This document shows, piece after piece, positions 45,071-55,153 of a stretch of 64,000 nucleotides of DNA; position 1 is the first letter of the stretch; every line of letters starts with the position of its first letter. The notes beneath the pieces are model-generated. The model searched no databases. It saw only the letters and a program-made list of their open reading frames with translations, and had not been told where the DNA came from. The stretch covers positions 144,150 to 208,149 of the forward strand of contig NZ_LNYT01000022.1 of the NCBI RefSeq assembly GCF_001468125.1. The letters run 5' to 3'. Position numbers and translations under genes: made by a program. Origin of the DNA: Legionella rubrilucens (GTDB taxonomy: Bacteria > Pseudomonadota > Gammaproteobacteria > Legionellales > Legionellaceae).

Positions 45071-46453
45071 ATGAACAATTCCTGGATAACTAGCGTTTTT
45101 CCCATCGCAGCTATTTTTTCGTTTCGCATGCTGGGACTTTTTATGTTAATCCCGGTTTTTACGGTCTTTGCAGGACAGCTTGAAGGCGCTACCCCTGCCC
45201 TCATGGGCATAGCCCTGGGCAGTTACGGCTTAAGCCAGGGCCTGCTGCAGATGCCATTTGGTCTGTTATCGGATCGTTGGGGCAGAAAACCTGTCCTGAC
45301 CCTGGGCTTATGCCTGTTCATTGCCGGCAGTGTCCTGGGTGCCTTAACCAGCACTATCCATGGCATGATCGCAGCCCGAATCCTTCAGGGTACGGGTGCG
45401 ATAGGCAGCGTGCTGATTGCTCTGCTGGCGGATCTAACGCCGGATGACCAGCGCACCAAAGCCATGGCTGTGATTGGCATGACCATCGGCACGTCGTTCA
45501 GTCTGGCCATGATTCTAAGCCCTGCCATTACCCACCATTATGGATTGCCGGGTATTTTTTATTTGACGGCGCTTTTAGCCTTTACAGGCCTCGTCCTGCT
45601 GCACGGTGTTATTCCCACTCCGGCTCGCGAACGGTTTCATCATGACAGCGAAACCAGCCCTTCACTGCTGAAAACCGTCTTTTTCAATCCGCAGCTGCAA
45701 CGGTTGAACGCCGGTATTTTTCTGCAGCATTTTATATTAACCGCAACGTTTTATGCCGTGCCGATCCTTCTTAAGCATCAGGTGAAATCGGACCACTTTA
45801 CCCAAGCCTGGCAGTTTTACCTTCCGTTGATGATCATTGCTTTTATTGCCATGGTGCCCTTTATCATTCTGGCTGAAAAAAAGCGGCAGATGAAAGCGGT
45901 GTTTCTGGCTTCTGTGGCAACCAGCGGCATTGCCCAATTCCTGTTGGCAATTGGCGGGTACTACTGGTTGAGTTTATGGATTTTTATGCTGCTGTATTTC
46001 ACCGCGTTCAACATCCTTGAAGCCGTCTTGCCTTCGCTGATTTCGCGCCAGGCCGATCCCCACAGTAAGGGCACGGCAATGGGCATTTATTCAAGCAGCC
46101 AGTTTTTGGGCATTTTTGCAGGCGGCACAACCGCAGGACTGCTTTATCAGTATGCCGGCGACCAAGCCCTATTTTATGTCAATGCTTTCCTTTGTATTGT
46201 GTGGCTGTTCATTGCTCGAACGATGAAGCCGAATCGCTATTACTCGACGGTGATTATTAATTGTGAACCTTACTCGCCGGAGACATTGATCGCGGCCCTT
46301 CCGCAATTGCAACAATTGCCTGGTGTGAGCGAAGCCATTTTTGAACCCGATGAAAATGTGCTTTATTTACGCGTGGATAAACAGGATTACCAATCAGCCC
46401 GTGTTGAGGATTTCCTGGAGGCCCACGCAATAGCCTCAATCAAAAGCAACTGA
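45071..46453 (+). CDS. yajR: YajR-type MFS transporter
   Basis: A 460-residue major facilitator: twelve predicted membrane segments, with motif [10 protein letters not shown] between segments 2 and 3. A soluble C-terminal ~70-residue domain (about 390-455, with [11 protein letters not shown] and [11 protein letters not shown]) corresponds to the ferredoxin-like YAM domain that distinguishes YajR from other drug/proton antiporters. The substrate is unknown. It is 93 bp upstream of ssb on the same strand. Transporter-ssb adjacency is conserved in several gammaproteobacteria. Confidence 0.93.
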   Translation: MNNSWITSVFPIAAIFSFRMLGLFMLIPVFTVFAGQLEGATPALMGIALGSYGLSQGLLQMPFGLLSDRWGRKPVLTLGLCLFIAGSVLGALTSTIHGMIAARILQGTGAIGSVLIALLADLTPDDQRTKAMAVIGMTIGTSFSLAMILSPAITHHYGLPGIFYLTALLAFTGLVLLHGVIPTPARERFHHDSETSPSLLKTVFFNPQLQRLNAGIFLQHFILTATFYAVPILLKHQVKSDHFTQAWQFYLPLMIIAFIAMVPFIILAEKKRQMKAVFLASVATSGIAQFLLAIGGYYWLSLWIFMLLYFTAFNILEAVLPSLISRQADPHSKGTAMGIYSSSQFLGIFAGGTTAGLLYQYAGDQALFYVNAFLCIVWLFIARTMKPNRYYSTVIINCEPYSPETLIAALPQLQQLPGVSEAIFEPDENVLYLRVDKQDYQSARVEDFLEAHAIASIKSN

Positions 46454-46509
46454 TTTGCATAAAATTACGCAGACTCAGGGTAAACCTACGCAAACCCGAC
46501 GAGATTGGG

Positions 46510-46515
46510 TATAAT
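46510..46515 (+). promoter_or_regulatory. -10 element upstream of ssb
   Basis: A perfect TATAAT lies 30 bases before the ssb ATG, with no convincing -35 at 16-18 bases. It is the only -10 consensus in the yajR-ssb gap. Confidence 0.4.
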
Positions 46516-46545
46516 GATTGGCAACAAAAGCACCAGGAGAAAAGA

Positions 46546-47022
46546 ATGGCACGCGGGATCAATAAAGTTATCCTGATTGGTAATGTGGGCGGTGATCCGG
46601 AAGTTCGATACATGCCCAATGGCAATGCGGTAACGACCTTATCCGTTGCAACCAGCGAAACGTGGAAAGATAAACAAACAGGCGATAAACAGGAACGTAC
46701 AGAATGGCACCGCGTGGTTTGTTTTAACCGCCTGGGCGAAATTGCCGGTGAATACCTGCGCAAGGGCTCCAAACTTTATGTCGAAGGCAGCTTACGCACC
46801 CGCAAATGGCAGGATCAACAAGGTCAAGACCGTTACACCACTGAAATTGTCGCCACGGACATTCAAATGCTCGATGGTAAAGGCGGTTCAGCCGGCGGCT
46901 TTGATGAGATGCCTGGCCAAACCATGGGTGCTCCAGCTTCTTCAGCGCCTGCGCGTAAGAGTCAGCCCCAGACGGCAGCCCAGGATGCCTTTGACGAACT
47001 GGATGATGACATCCCTTTTTAA
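46546..47022 (+). CDS. ssb: Single-stranded DNA-binding protein SSB
   Basis: A 158-residue tetrameric single-stranded DNA-binding protein for replication and repair. The N-terminal OB fold (about 1-110) begins [19 protein letters not shown], and [22 protein letters not shown] is typical. A Gly/Ala/Ser/Gln linker leads to the conserved acidic tip DELDDDIPF that recruits partner proteins. CCAGGAG precedes the ATG. A stem-loop follows the stop. Confidence 0.98.
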   Translation: MARGINKVILIGNVGGDPEVRYMPNGNAVTTLSVATSETWKDKQTGDKQERTEWHRVVCFNRLGEIAGEYLRKGSKLYVEGSLRTRKWQDQQGQDRYTTEIVATDIQMLDGKGGSAGGFDEMPGQTMGAPASSAPARKSQPQTAAQDAFDELDDDIPF

Positions 47023-47036
47023 TAAACCACGTCCGT

Positions 47037-47064
47037 CCTAACCTCTCTTCATTGCGAGGTTAGG
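47037..47064 (+). terminator. Stem-loop after ssb
   Basis: CCTAACCTC (47037-47045) and GAGGTTAGG (47056-47064) form a perfect 9-bp stem with a 10-base loop, 14 bases after the ssb stop. No T tract follows, so termination is uncertain; it may instead affect mRNA stability. Confidence 0.45.
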
Positions 47065-47126
47065 CTTCCAAACCATCCATCACATTGGATTGGTATTATC
47101 ACTGTCACTTCATCTATACTGATTCA

Positions 47127-47936
47127 ATGAACGAATTCCTTTCCTTCATTCGCCATTGGAACCTGCTTCCAGACGGCGACCCCATCATTACCCAAACCAG
47201 CAGGTTGCTTCCGGTAATTTATAAACACCAGCCAGCGATGCTGAAAATAGTCACAATAGACGAAGAACAACGAGGCGGCGAACTCATGGTCTGGTGGAAT
47301 GGGCAAGGGGCTGCCCGCATCCTGGCACATGGCCAACACGCTTTTTTAATGGAGCGCGCGATGGCACAACCATCCCTCGTTCAACTGGTCAAGCAAGGTA
47401 ATGACAATGAAGCCAGTCGAATTCTGTGTGGCGTGGTAAAACAACTGCATGCGGCGTCATCACCTGAGCCAATGCCCAGATTCGTATCGCTTGGGGACTG
47501 GTTCAAGGCCTTGGAGCCTGCTGCGGCAAATTATGGAGGAGTATTCAGCAAGGCGCTGGTTGCGGCCAGAGACCTGCTCAATAATCCCCGCGACAAGGTC
47601 GTGCTGCATGGGGATATCCATCACGGCAATATCCTTTATTTCGGCGACCGCGGCTGGCTGGCCATTGATCCCAAAGGCCTGTTTGGCGAGCGGGGGTTTG
47701 ATTACGCGAATCTTTTTTGTAATCCGGATTACCAAACTGCCACGGCTCCGAATCGTTTGCAAAACCAGGTTAGGGTTGTCGCCGAAGCGTCTCAATTGGA
47801 GCATGCTCGCTTGCTGAAATGGATTCTGGCCTACGCAGGGTTGTCTGCTGCCTGGCATTTAGAGGACGGAAACAGTCCGGAATTGGCTTTACGAGTGGCA
47901 GAAATTGCTTCTTCGGTTTTAGATTTTAATCCATGA
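47127..47936 (+). CDS. APH(6)/hydroxyurea phosphotransferase-family kinase
   Basis: A 269-residue protein kinase-fold phosphotransferase of the APH(6) (streptomycin 6-kinase/hydroxyurea kinase) family. Visible are an N-terminal lobe with VWWNGQGAARIL, the catalytic loop VVLHGDIHHGNILYF (Asp and Asn) and the metal-binding AIDPKGLFGERGFDYANLF. The ATG at 47127 is chosen over an upstream TTG; MNEFLSFIRHWNL fits the family start. It is flanked by housekeeping DNA and is not linked to mobile elements. It may give low-level aminoglycoside resistance or act on a natural metabolite; resistance is not shown by sequence. Confidence 0.87.
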   Translation: MNEFLSFIRHWNLLPDGDPIITQTSRLLPVIYKHQPAMLKIVTIDEEQRGGELMVWWNGQGAARILAHGQHAFLMERAMAQPSLVQLVKQGNDNEASRILCGVVKQLHAASSPEPMPRFVSLGDWFKALEPAAANYGGVFSKALVAARDLLNNPRDKVVLHGDIHHGNILYFGDRGWLAIDPKGLFGERGFDYANLFCNPDYQTATAPNRLQNQVRVVAEASQLEHARLLKWILAYAGLSAAWHLEDGNSPELALRVAEIASSVLDFNP

Positions 47937-48161
47937 GTGTGATCCATTAAATCAATTGACGCACGCTATCAGTTCCTGAATCAAATGATTTGACAAGTTC
48001 AATAAACCAGCATAAAAGTCATTTTTTTGTAATAGATGAGGTAAGAAATGGTCCATTGCATTAACGTATTCAAACAATTTACTTTTCAGTGATTATTGGA
48101 TACCGCCCAGCATGAGGGTCATCGCTTCTGCCTTCTCTAAAAATTAATATCGGTAGTCATT

Positions 48162-49250
48162 ATGCCTGATTCTCTGCACCGTGCCGCCAATTACTTAGCT
48201 GCTCGAAAAGCATGCCAATACGCTCGTCGCTTTGTCGTAAAAGGAGCCACACAAAGCATTAACAACACCTATTCATCTCAACAAAGGGTTAGTTTGGATA
48301 GCGCGATTTCCGATCTGAGGGGTCTTTCTTTGGCTAAGGATCCTTATAATCTTGAGACTGACCTCTCCATACACATTTTCTACAAAGTGACTGAACTCTG
48401 CAAAAAATACTCATTAGGCAACTGTTTCGAATTATCACTCCTCTCGTTGGAATACCTGGTAATGAATGAGCCTGATGTGAGAGCCGAAGTTTTTACACTA
48501 AGCGGCGGTGATCATACTTTCCTGGTCGTGGGCAGGAATCCTGCAAGCCCGCTTCATTCACCTGAAACATGGGGTAAAAATGCATTTTTCTGTGATCCCT
48601 GGGCTAACAAAGTATACCCTGCACACAAATACCCCATCCATTTAAGAAACCATTACTCAACAAGCTACCTCAACAACACAAAAGGGGATTGCCTTAACCA
48701 CACCGAAAAATTCGACAAAACCCGTCATGCTTTTAAGCGCATGGATACCTTGACAACGACCTATCTGAGAACAGCGGATACTCCTTTACACAAACAACAG
48801 ATAAAAAACCTGTTTGAAGAAAGGGCCGCCAGTATTCAGCATGCGATTCAATCATTGGTTGTCAATCTGCAACCCATTGCCCAATCAGTAGAAGAAGAGC
48901 ACGGCCCTCAGGATGCTAAACACGTCATGATCAAAAATTTAGTCAGTGAGCTTACTGTGCAAATTGACTGCATCACAACCATTATGAAGCAGGACGTGGA
49001 TTTTAAAGAGCCCTACCTTAAAGTTCGCATGACATTACAGGATTTCCTTAAAGAGCTCACAGTCAGGTACTGGAAGTCGATGATCTTATCGGAGAGCAAT
49101 AGAAACACGCTCTTTACTTACCGCTATCCCTTATCCCCAAAAACGCTCTGGATGCAATTTTTTCATATTCCCCCTAAAACGGCTCAACAAATAATGGATC
49201 GTTTAGAGGCGGCCCAGAATGAATTGCAATCACACCTGCATCAATTCTAA
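48162..49250 (+). CDS. Papain-like cysteine protease-type protein, candidate effector
   Basis: A 362-residue cytosolic protein without export signal. Residues about 75-155 show a Cys-His-Asp arrangement: Cys88 in LGNCFELSLLSLEYL, His118 in SGGDHTFLVVGR and Asp145 in FFCDPWANKVYP. The G-x-C-x-E helix, the GDHxFLV strand and the DPW turn are typical of papain-like/transglutaminase-fold proteases in secreted toxins and effectors. The C-terminal 200 residues are helical. The Shine-Dalgarno (GGTAG) is weak, and the upstream 225 bases are AT-rich with no clear promoter. It lies between a core region and a repeat array, as acquired genes often do. Protease activity and translocation are inferred. 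Confidence 0.68.
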   Translation: MPDSLHRAANYLAARKACQYARRFVVKGATQSINNTYSSQQRVSLDSAISDLRGLSLAKDPYNLETDLSIHIFYKVTELCKKYSLGNCFELSLLSLEYLVMNEPDVRAEVFTLSGGDHTFLVVGRNPASPLHSPETWGKNAFFCDPWANKVYPAHKYPIHLRNHYSTSYLNNTKGDCLNHTEKFDKTRHAFKRMDTLTTTYLRTADTPLHKQQIKNLFEERAASIQHAIQSLVVNLQPIAQSVEEEHGPQDAKHVMIKNLVSELTVQIDCITTIMKQDVDFKEPYLKVRMTLQDFLKELTVRYWKSMILSESNRNTLFTYRYPLSPKTLWMQFFHIPPKTAQQIMDRLEAAQNELQSHLHQF

Positions 49251-49359
49251 CAATGGTAACGACACTCGAATGGACATCTGTCGCTGCAGTTAGCCAAGGA
49301 TGCCCGCAGACGGGCGACCATCAGATTACTCTCAGGTCTAATCCCGAGACAAAAACAAC

Positions 49360-49397
49360 CGGGATTCGAATGGTTGCCCGCCTGCGCCGGCAAGACA
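49360..49397 (+). repeat. Left terminal inverted repeat of the array
   Basis: The sequence CGGGATTCGAATGGTTGCCC and the following GC-rich palindrome up to GACAGGAG is the reverse complement, with few mismatches, of 50003-50042 at the other end of the array. Confidence 0.75.
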
Positions 49398-50002
49398 GGA
49401 GGAGGTAAGGATGGCAGAGACCAGCTCGGGCAAGACAGGAGAGCGAGGATGGCAGAAACCGCCAGGGTATTCATTGATGTCTTGACCGAAGGCAACCATC
49501 TTGGGCTTAATCCCGGACAGAACAACCGGGATTCGAATGGTTGCCCGCCTGCGCGTGCAAGACAGGAGAGCGAGGATGGCAGAAACCACCAGGGTATCCA
49601 TTCATGTCTTGCCCGAAGGCAACCATCAGGTAACGCTTGGGCCTAATTCCGGACAGAACAACCGGGATTCGAATGGTTGACCGTCTGCGCGGGCAAGACA
49701 GGAGAGCGAGGATGGGCAGAAACCACCAGGGTATTCATTGATGTCTTGACCGAAGGCAACCATCCGGTAACGCTTGCCTAATCCCGGACAGAACAACCGG
49801 GATTCGAATGGTTGCCCGCCTGCGCGGGCAAGACAGGAGGAGGTGAAGATGGCAGAGACCAGCTCGGGCAAGACAGGAGGAGGTGAGGATGGCAGAGACC
49901 AGCTCGGCAAGACAGGAAAAATGAGGATGGCAGAAGCCACTAGTCAACCCGGTGATCGCGGCAGGCTAAGAAAGTGGGGATGACAGAGTCCAGCTTCCCA
50001 TT

Positions 50003-50042
50003 GATGTCTTGCCCGCGCAGGCGGGCAACCATTCGAATCCCC
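50003..50042 (-). repeat. Right terminal inverted repeat of the array
   Basis: GATGTCTTGCCCGCGCAGGC followed by GGGCAACCATTCGAATCCCC is the inverted copy of the unit start at 49360. It is the only copy in this orientation with the full palindrome, so the array is bounded by inverted ends like a miniature transposable element. Confidence 0.75.
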
Positions 50043-50137
50043 GATAATTCTAATCGGATGTAACCAAAGGTTATTGATTGAGTTATAACTCTTCCATAGA
50101 CTATAGAAAAGCGAAGGCAAGGGTAAAACGGAAGTCA

Positions 50138-50162
50138 TAAAAAAACCCGCCGGAGCGGGTCT
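50138..50162 (-). terminator. Intrinsic terminator of the alpha operon (after rplQ)
   Basis: On the minus strand ACCCGC, loop TCCG and GCGGGT are followed by a run of seven or more T residues, about 20 bases after the rplQ stop. A strong rho-independent terminator closing the ribosomal transcript. Confidence 0.92.
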
Positions 50163-50180
50163 CATCATTCAACAAATCAG

Positions 50181-50561
50181 TTATTCATCGGAATCTGATT
50201 CAACTGGTCTATCAACTAATTCAATAATAGCCATAGGTGCATTATCACCTGGTCGAAAACCACATTTTAAAACACGGACATAACCACCAGGACGTTCAAC
50301 ATAACGTGGACCTAAGGTAGTAAATAACTTGCCCACAGCACTTTTTGAACGAAGACGATCAAATACATGACGTCTACTGGCAACTGAATCCTTTTTGCTG
50401 ACAGTAATCAATGGTTCAATGAACTTTCTTAATTCTTTTGCTTTTGGCAATGTCGTTTTAATTAATTCATGCTCAATCAAAGAACAACACATGTTTGAAA
50501 ACATGGCTTTTCTGTGACTGCTTGTACGGCTAAAACTACGGCCTGTATTACGGTGACGCAT
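50181..50561 (-). CDS. rplQ: 50S ribosomal protein L17
   Basis: Large-subunit protein near the exit-tunnel region. It has 126 residues, starting [20 protein letters not shown], the highly conserved L17 N-terminus. The frame continues upstream to 50606, but the ATG at 50561 is the conserved start. It is the last gene of the alpha operon, 17 bp after rpoA, and is followed by a strong terminator. The C-terminus is acidic (VESDSDE). Confidence 0.98.
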   Translation of the reverse strand: MRHRNTGRSFSRTSSHRKAMFSNMCCSLIEHELIKTTLPKAKELRKFIEPLITVSKKDSVASRRHVFDRLRSKSAVGKLFTTLGPRYVERPGGYVRVLKCGFRPGDNAPMAIIELVDRPVESDSDE

Positions 50562-50578
50562 GGGTAAGACTCCTACTA

Positions 50579-51571
50579 TTAATCGCCAAGGTTTGCTGGC
50601 GGCCAATTCTCAAGTTTCATCCCTAATGATAAAGATCGTGATGCAAGGACATCTTTAATTTCGGTAAGGGATTTCTTTCCTAAATTGGGTGTTTTTAATA
50701 ATTCATTTTCTGTTTTTTGTACCAGGTCACCGATAAAGTAGATATTTTCTGCCTTTAAGCAATTAGCAGAACGGACAGTCAATTCCAAATCATCTACTGG
50801 TCGTAATAACACTGGATCAAAATCATTGCGCTCTTTGTTATCGGAACGCGACTCTTCAAACTTCATGTCCACAAAAGCATGCAATTGTCTTTGCAGGATC
50901 GAAGCAGAAATACGAATCGCTTCTTCAGGATCCAAAGTACCATTCGTTTGTAAATCGATAGTTAACTTATCAAGGTCGGTTCGGTTTTCAACACGAGCAC
51001 TATCCACAAAATAAGCCACTTTGATAACTGGCGAAAAAGTATTATCAATTTTTAATTTACCAACAGAACGATGCTCAGCTTCATCGTCAAAATGACGTAT
51101 GAATGAATCAGTAGAATGGAACCCTACACCTCGCTCCACTTTCAGAGTCATGTTCAGTTTGCCATTTTCATTCAAATGAGCAATAACCAGATCAGGATTT
51201 ACAATCTCGATACCGTGGGATAACTCAATATCCCCTGCAGTCACGATGCCCGGACCTTGTTTGTTCAAAGTCAGGTGCGCTTCCTGTCCGACGGTCATCC
51301 TGATAGCAACCTGTTTCAAGTTTAACAGAATGTCGACAACATCCTCCTGTACGCCTTCAATGGTGCTGTATTCATGTAATACACCATCGATAGAAACTTC
51401 TGTAATCGCGCTTCCCGGCATAGAGGACAAGAGAATGCGTCTCAACGCATTTCCAAGGGTGTGGCCATAGCCACGCTCAAGAGGCTCCAATACGATACGA
51501 GCATGATTAAGCGTTTCTGATTGTACTTTCAGTACAGATGGCGTCAGCATTTCATTTATTTCAGTATACAT
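50579..51571 (-). CDS. rpoA: RNA polymerase alpha subunit
   Basis: A 330-residue RNA polymerase alpha subunit. The N-terminal dimerisation domain has [29 protein letters not shown] flexible linker leads to the C-terminal domain (about 245-325), with the helix-hairpin-helix that contacts UP elements and regulators ([19 protein letters not shown]). It is encoded between rpsD and rplQ, the usual order of the alpha operon. Confidence 0.99.
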   Translation of the reverse strand: MYTEINEMLTPSVLKVQSETLNHARIVLEPLERGYGHTLGNALRRILLSSMPGSAITEVSIDGVLHEYSTIEGVQEDVVDILLNLKQVAIRMTVGQEAHLTLNKQGPGIVTAGDIELSHGIEIVNPDLVIAHLNENGKLNMTLKVERGVGFHSTDSFIRHFDDEAEHRSVGKLKIDNTFSPVIKVAYFVDSARVENRTDLDKLTIDLQTNGTLDPEEAIRISASILQRQLHAFVDMKFEESRSDNKERNDFDPVLLRPVDDLELTVRSANCLKAENIYFIGDLVQKTENELLKTPNLGKKSLTEIKDVLASRSLSLGMKLENWPPANLGD

Positions 51572-51588
51572 TCGGCTAGTCTCCGAGC

Positions 51589-52209
51589 TTACTTAGAGTA
51601 AAGTTCTACAACTAAATTAACATTATAGGATGAAGACAAGTCATTTAATGTGGGTGCCGTTGCAAAAGTACCCTTAAAAGCACTGCTATCAACAGTTAAC
51701 CAATCACAAGCACCACGTTGCTCAGACAAGGCAACTGCCGCTTGAATGCGCCCCTGGTTTTTTGCCTTCTGACGTACAGAAACGATGTCGCCTGCTTTAA
51801 GCAGATAAGAAGGAACATTAACCAACTCATCATTCACAAGAATAGCCTTGTGAGACACTAATTGTCGAGCTTCAGCACGAGTACTGGCAAATCCCATACG
51901 ATAAACTACGTTATCAAGACGGCTTTCCAGCAGAACCATCAGGTTTTCACCTGTCGCACCTTTTTGACTTGCTGCCTTTTTGTAATAGTTTCGGAATTGT
52001 TTTTCCAACACACCATACAAACGGCGGATTTTTTGTTTTTCACGTAATTGTAAACCGTAATCACTTAAGCGTGGTCGATTACCACCGTGTTGACCAGGCA
52101 ATTTTTCAGATTTACATTTTGATTTATGGTCGCGTACGCCACTTTTTAAAAAGAGGTCTGTTCCCTCTCTACGAGATAGCTTACACTTTGGACCAAGATA
52201 TCTAGCCAT
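51589..52209 (-). CDS. rpsD: 30S ribosomal protein S4
   Basis: A 206-residue primary 16S rRNA-binding protein and, in E. coli, the translational repressor of the alpha operon. Start [20 protein letters not shown]; the S4 RNA-binding domain at about 95-160 includes [27 protein letters not shown]. Located 17 bp upstream of rpoA. Confidence 0.99.
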   Translation of the reverse strand: MARYLGPKCKLSRREGTDLFLKSGVRDHKSKCKSEKLPGQHGGNRPRLSDYGLQLREKQKIRRLYGVLEKQFRNYYKKAASQKGATGENLMVLLESRLDNVVYRMGFASTRAEARQLVSHKAILVNDELVNVPSYLLKAGDIVSVRQKAKNQGRIQAAVALSEQRGACDWLTVDSSAFKGTFATAPTLNDLSSSYNVNLVVELYSK

Positions 52210-52227
52210 TAATTACTCCTGAATCTC

Positions 52228-52611
52228 TTAAACACGTCGTTTTTTAGGTGGTTTGCATCCATTATGAGGTATGCCAGTCACATCAGTAATTTCAACAATT
52301 TTGAAATCCTGCGCTATCAATTCGCGAATAGTGGATTCACGACCTGGGCCAGGGCCATGGACAAATACAGCAACTGATTTCATACCATACTCCTTTGCCA
52401 CCACAGAAGCTCTTTCAGTAGCAACCTGTGCAGCATAAGGGGTACTTTTTCTAGAACCACGGAAGCCTGAACCCCCGGAAGTTGCCCAGCATAACGCATT
52501 ACCTTGACGATCAGTAAACGTTACAATCGTATTGTTGAATGATGCGTGAACATGTACGATTCCATCAGAAACGACACGTTTAACTTTTTTTCTAGTCTTT
52601 TGCTTTGCCAT
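52228..52611 (-). CDS. rpsK: 30S ribosomal protein S11
   Basis: A 127-residue platform protein. The typical blocks [31 protein letters not shown] and the C-terminal [11 protein letters not shown] are all present. It sits between rpsM (14 bp) and rpsD (18 bp) in the alpha operon. Confidence 0.99.
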   Translation of the reverse strand: MAKQKTRKKVKRVVSDGIVHVHASFNNTIVTFTDRQGNALCWATSGGSGFRGSRKSTPYAAQVATERASVVAKEYGMKSVAVFVHGPGPGRESTIRELIAQDFKIVEITDVTGIPHNGCKPPKKRRV

Positions 52612-52625
52612 CTTATTATCCTAAA

Positions 52626-52982
52626 TTAATTACTTGTACCTTTACGGCGACCTTTTCGTGTACGAGCATTGGTTTTCGTACGTTGGCCCCGTAATGGTAA
52701 GCCTCTGCGGTGACGCAACCCGCGGTAACAACCCAGGTCCATAAGACGCTTGATATTCATTGTAACAACACGACGCAAATCACCTTCAACAGTCATCTTG
52801 GCAATTTCAGTACGCAAAGCTTCCAATTTATCTTCCGACAGTTGCGAAACTTTGGTTGCGGTGTCAATGCCAACCGCCTCACACAATTTTTTTGATGTGG
52901 TTTTGCCAATTCCATAAATCGACGTAAGTGCAATCACTATGTGTTTGTGATCCGGTATATTCACACCTGCAATACGAGCCAT
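52626..52982 (-). CDS. rpsM: 30S ribosomal protein S13
   Basis: A 118-residue head protein contacting the P-site tRNA and 50S bridge. Start [19 protein letters not shown]; a helix-two-turns-helix region and the basic C-terminal [18 protein letters not shown] are conserved. First gene of the alpha cluster, following rpmJ by an ~80-bp gap. Confidence 0.99.
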   Translation of the reverse strand: MARIAGVNIPDHKHIVIALTSIYGIGKTTSKKLCEAVGIDTATKVSQLSEDKLEALRTEIAKMTVEGDLRRVVTMNIKRLMDLGCYRGLRHRRGLPLRGQRTKTNARTRKGRRKGTSN

Positions 52983-53062
52983 TAAATCTCTCCGAACGTT
53001 ATTTTGTTCTGCCAGAAAGGGACAGAAGAATACTATTATATTGATCCAAAATCAAGCAGGAA

Positions 53063-53176
53063 TTAACCTTGCTTTTGCTTATGCCTTGCGTCCTTACAAA
53101 TAACCCGTATAGTTCCGCTACGCTTAATAATTTTACAGTTACGGCAAATTCGTTTAACTGATGCTCTAACTTTCAT
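53063..53176 (-). CDS. rpmJ: 50S ribosomal protein L36
   Basis: A 37-residue protein found by reading between secY and rpsM. It starts [20 protein letters not shown] and ends RHKQKQG. Three Cys (CRNC and ICKDARH) plus His form the zinc ribbon of the C+ L36 type. It follows secY by 18 bp, at the spc-alpha junction, as in other gammaproteobacteria. Confidence 0.97.
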
Positions 53177-53194
53177 TAATAACTCCGATAATAA

Positions 53195-54523
53195 TCATAA
53201 AAGACCGGGCAACTTAGTCCCTTTAAAATTGGCCTTTTTCATCAATGAATCATATTGCTGTGTCATCAAATGGGCTTGTACTTGCGCAACAAAATCCATA
53301 ATTACAACGACGATGATTAAAAGTGAAGTTCCGCCAAAATAGAAAGGCACATGCCAGGTATACATCAAAATTTGTGGCAATAAGCAAACCAACACCAGAT
53401 AGATAGCTCCGATTAAAGTCAGTCTAGTCATAACGGAATCAATGTATCGGGTGGTTTGTTCACCAGGCCGTATGCCAGGAATATAAGCGCCTGACTTCTT
53501 CAAGTTCTCAGCTGTATCCTTTGGATTGAAGACCAGGGCCGCGTAAAAAAATGCAAACCCAATGATCGCAATCGCATACACAATTAAGTACAGCGGTTGA
53601 CCAGGTGATAAAGCCATTCCCACGTCAGCAAGCCAACTCATTCCTTTGGTTTTTGAGAAAAACTGAGCTAACGTCGCCGGCAGTAAAATAATACTGGAAG
53701 CAAAAATCGGCGGGATAACCCCAGACATATTAATTTTCAGTGGCAAATGACTGGTCTGTGCAGCATACACCTTACGGCCATGCGTACGTTGTGCATAATT
53801 AACACGAATACGACGTTGCGCACGTTCCATGAACACCACAAAGCCGGTTACCACAACGACAATAATACCAATCAGAACCAATGACAACCCTTGCATCTGC
53901 CCCTCACGTACCTGTTGAAACACAGAGGCAATGGCATGAGGCATACTGGACACAATACCTGAGAAAATAATTAATGAGATACCGTTTCCGACTCCCTTCT
54001 CCGTAATCTGCTCTCCTAACCACATAAGGAACATGGTTCCTGTGACCAAAGTCACAACAGAGGTAAAATAGAAAAAGAAATCAGGGTTAAGAGCGATATG
54101 CTGACCGGCCAGCCAACGGGACATGCCTAATGATTGGAAAATAGCCAGCAACAACGTCAAATAACGGGTATATTGATTAATTTTGCGACGACCAGTTTCA
54201 CCCTCTTTCTTTAATTGTTCCAATTTAGGTGAAACAACAGAGAAGAGCTGGATTATAATTGACGCTGAGATATAGGGCATAATTCCAATAGCAAACACCG
54301 TCACCCGGGATAATGCACCCCCCGAGAACATATTGAATAAACCGAAAATGGTATTCTGTTGCTCACCAAAGAAATTAGCCAATTTTTGTGGATCCAGACC
54401 AGGGACTGGAATATGAGCCCCCAACCGATAAACGAGGATTGCTAAAACCACAAAAATTAATCTAGCCTTCAATTCAGCCAATCCACCCTTGGACTGGCCA
54501 GCTATTTGCCTCGCATTATTCAT
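53195..54523 (-). CDS. secY: Protein translocase subunit SecY
   Basis: Central channel of the Sec translocon: 442 residues with ten membrane segments. [15 protein letters not shown] precedes the plug region, and [14 protein letters not shown] and the cytosolic loops are well conserved. The ATG at 54523 is preferred to the GTG at 54529; it begins 2 bp after the rplO stop. The C-terminal [19 protein letters not shown] tail is unremarkable. Part of the spc operon. Confidence 0.98.
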   Translation of the reverse strand: MNNARQIAGQSKGGLAELKARLIFVVLAILVYRLGAHIPVPGLDPQKLANFFGEQQNTIFGLFNMFSGGALSRVTVFAIGIMPYISASIIIQLFSVVSPKLEQLKKEGETGRRKINQYTRYLTLLLAIFQSLGMSRWLAGQHIALNPDFFFYFTSVVTLVTGTMFLMWLGEQITEKGVGNGISLIIFSGIVSSMPHAIASVFQQVREGQMQGLSLVLIGIIVVVVTGFVVFMERAQRRIRVNYAQRTHGRKVYAAQTSHLPLKINMSGVIPPIFASSIILLPATLAQFFSKTKGMSWLADVGMALSPGQPLYLIVYAIAIIGFAFFYAALVFNPKDTAENLKKSGAYIPGIRPGEQTTRYIDSVMTRLTLIGAIYLVLVCLLPQILMYTWHVPFYFGGTSLLIIVVVIMDFVAQVQAHLMTQQYDSLMKKANFKGTKLPGLL

Positions 54524-54525
54524 AG

Positions 54526-54960
54526 TCACTCTTCTATGCTTCCGCCAGCCTGCTCAATTGCACTGCGAGCACCTTTCGTAACACGCAATCCTTTTAATTT
54601 GACAGGGACAGTAATTTCACCAGAATGAATGATTTTAACGCTTTGAATAGCGCGGCTTATTAAACCGACTGAGCGTAACACTTCGATATCAATCACATCT
54701 GATTTAATACCGGCCAACTCAGACAAAGTCACTTCATCTACAGTTTTTGCAATTCGAGACTTGAAACCCATCTTGGGTAAACGTCTCTGAATTGGCATTT
54801 GACCGCCCTCAAAATTTATTTTATGGAATCCGCCAGCGCGGGCTTTTTGCCCTTTATGGCCTTTACCACTGGTTTTACCCAGACCGGATCCAATACCACG
54901 ACCAAGACGACGTTTAGAAGGTCTGGAACCTGGATCAGGAGAAAGTGTATTTAAATTCAT
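54526..54960 (-). CDS. rplO: 50S ribosomal protein L15
   Basis: A 144-residue protein starting [20 protein letters not shown]. The basic Gly-rich N-terminal extension ([20 protein letters not shown]) threads into 23S rRNA. The ATG overlaps the rpmD stop (TAATG), supporting this start over an in-frame codon upstream. Confidence 0.98.
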   Translation of the reverse strand: MNLNTLSPDPGSRPSKRRLGRGIGSGLGKTSGKGHKGQKARAGGFHKINFEGGQMPIQRRLPKMGFKSRIAKTVDEVTLSELAGIKSDVIDIEVLRSVGLISRAIQSVKIIHSGEITVPVKLKGLRVTKGARSAIEQAGGSIEE

Positions 54961-55151
54961 TATGCACATTCCTCAACTTGCAACATATAGTTAACTGCAT
55001 TAATAAGACCGCGGATAGCAGGAATGTCTTTATGGACGACACTGCTGTTTAATTTTCCAAGGCCTAATTGTTTGACTATAGCGATATGTTTAGGCTTTCT
55101 TCCGATAGTACTTTTGACTAAGGTGATTTTTAAATTTTTACTTTTGCTCAT
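54960..55151 (-). CDS. rpmD: 50S ribosomal protein L30
   Basis: A 63-residue protein with the L30 pattern [25 protein letters not shown] and a hydrophobic helix near the C-terminus. It overlaps rplO by one base and follows rpsE by 2 bp. Confidence 0.98.
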   Translation of the reverse strand: MSKSKNLKITLVKSTIGRKPKHIAIVKQLGLGKLNSSVVHKDIPAIRGLINAVNYMLQVEECA

Positions 55152-55153
55152 GA

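Larger units (their letters stand above)
49340..50066. repeat. MITE/REP-like repeat array
   Basis: Four direct units begin near 49340, 49508, 49643 and 49779 (spacing about 167, 136 and 135 bases). Each contains AACAACCGGGATTCGAATGG, then the palindrome TTGCCCGCCTGCGCGGGCAA (8-bp stem, 4-base loop; partly degenerate in units 1-3), then GACAGGAG and GATGGCAGA blocks. Units 1-3 end in TGTCTTG(A/C)CCGAAGGCAACCAT, a decayed reverse complement of the unit start. An intact inverted copy closes the array. A ~40-base sub-repeat (GACAGGAGGAGGT...CAGCTCGG) is duplicated in units 1 and 4. The open frames seen across it on both strands are by-products of the repeat. It separates the effector-like gene from the rplQ terminator. 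Confidence 0.85.

Noticed and set aside
49247..49983. Several open frames on both strands across the repeat array
   Set aside because: They follow the ~135-base repeat and have repetitive, low-complexity translations without ribosome-binding sites.
49340..50066. CRISPR-like spacing of direct repeats
   Set aside because: Units are ~135 bases, similar along their whole length, and there are no unique spacers or cas genes.
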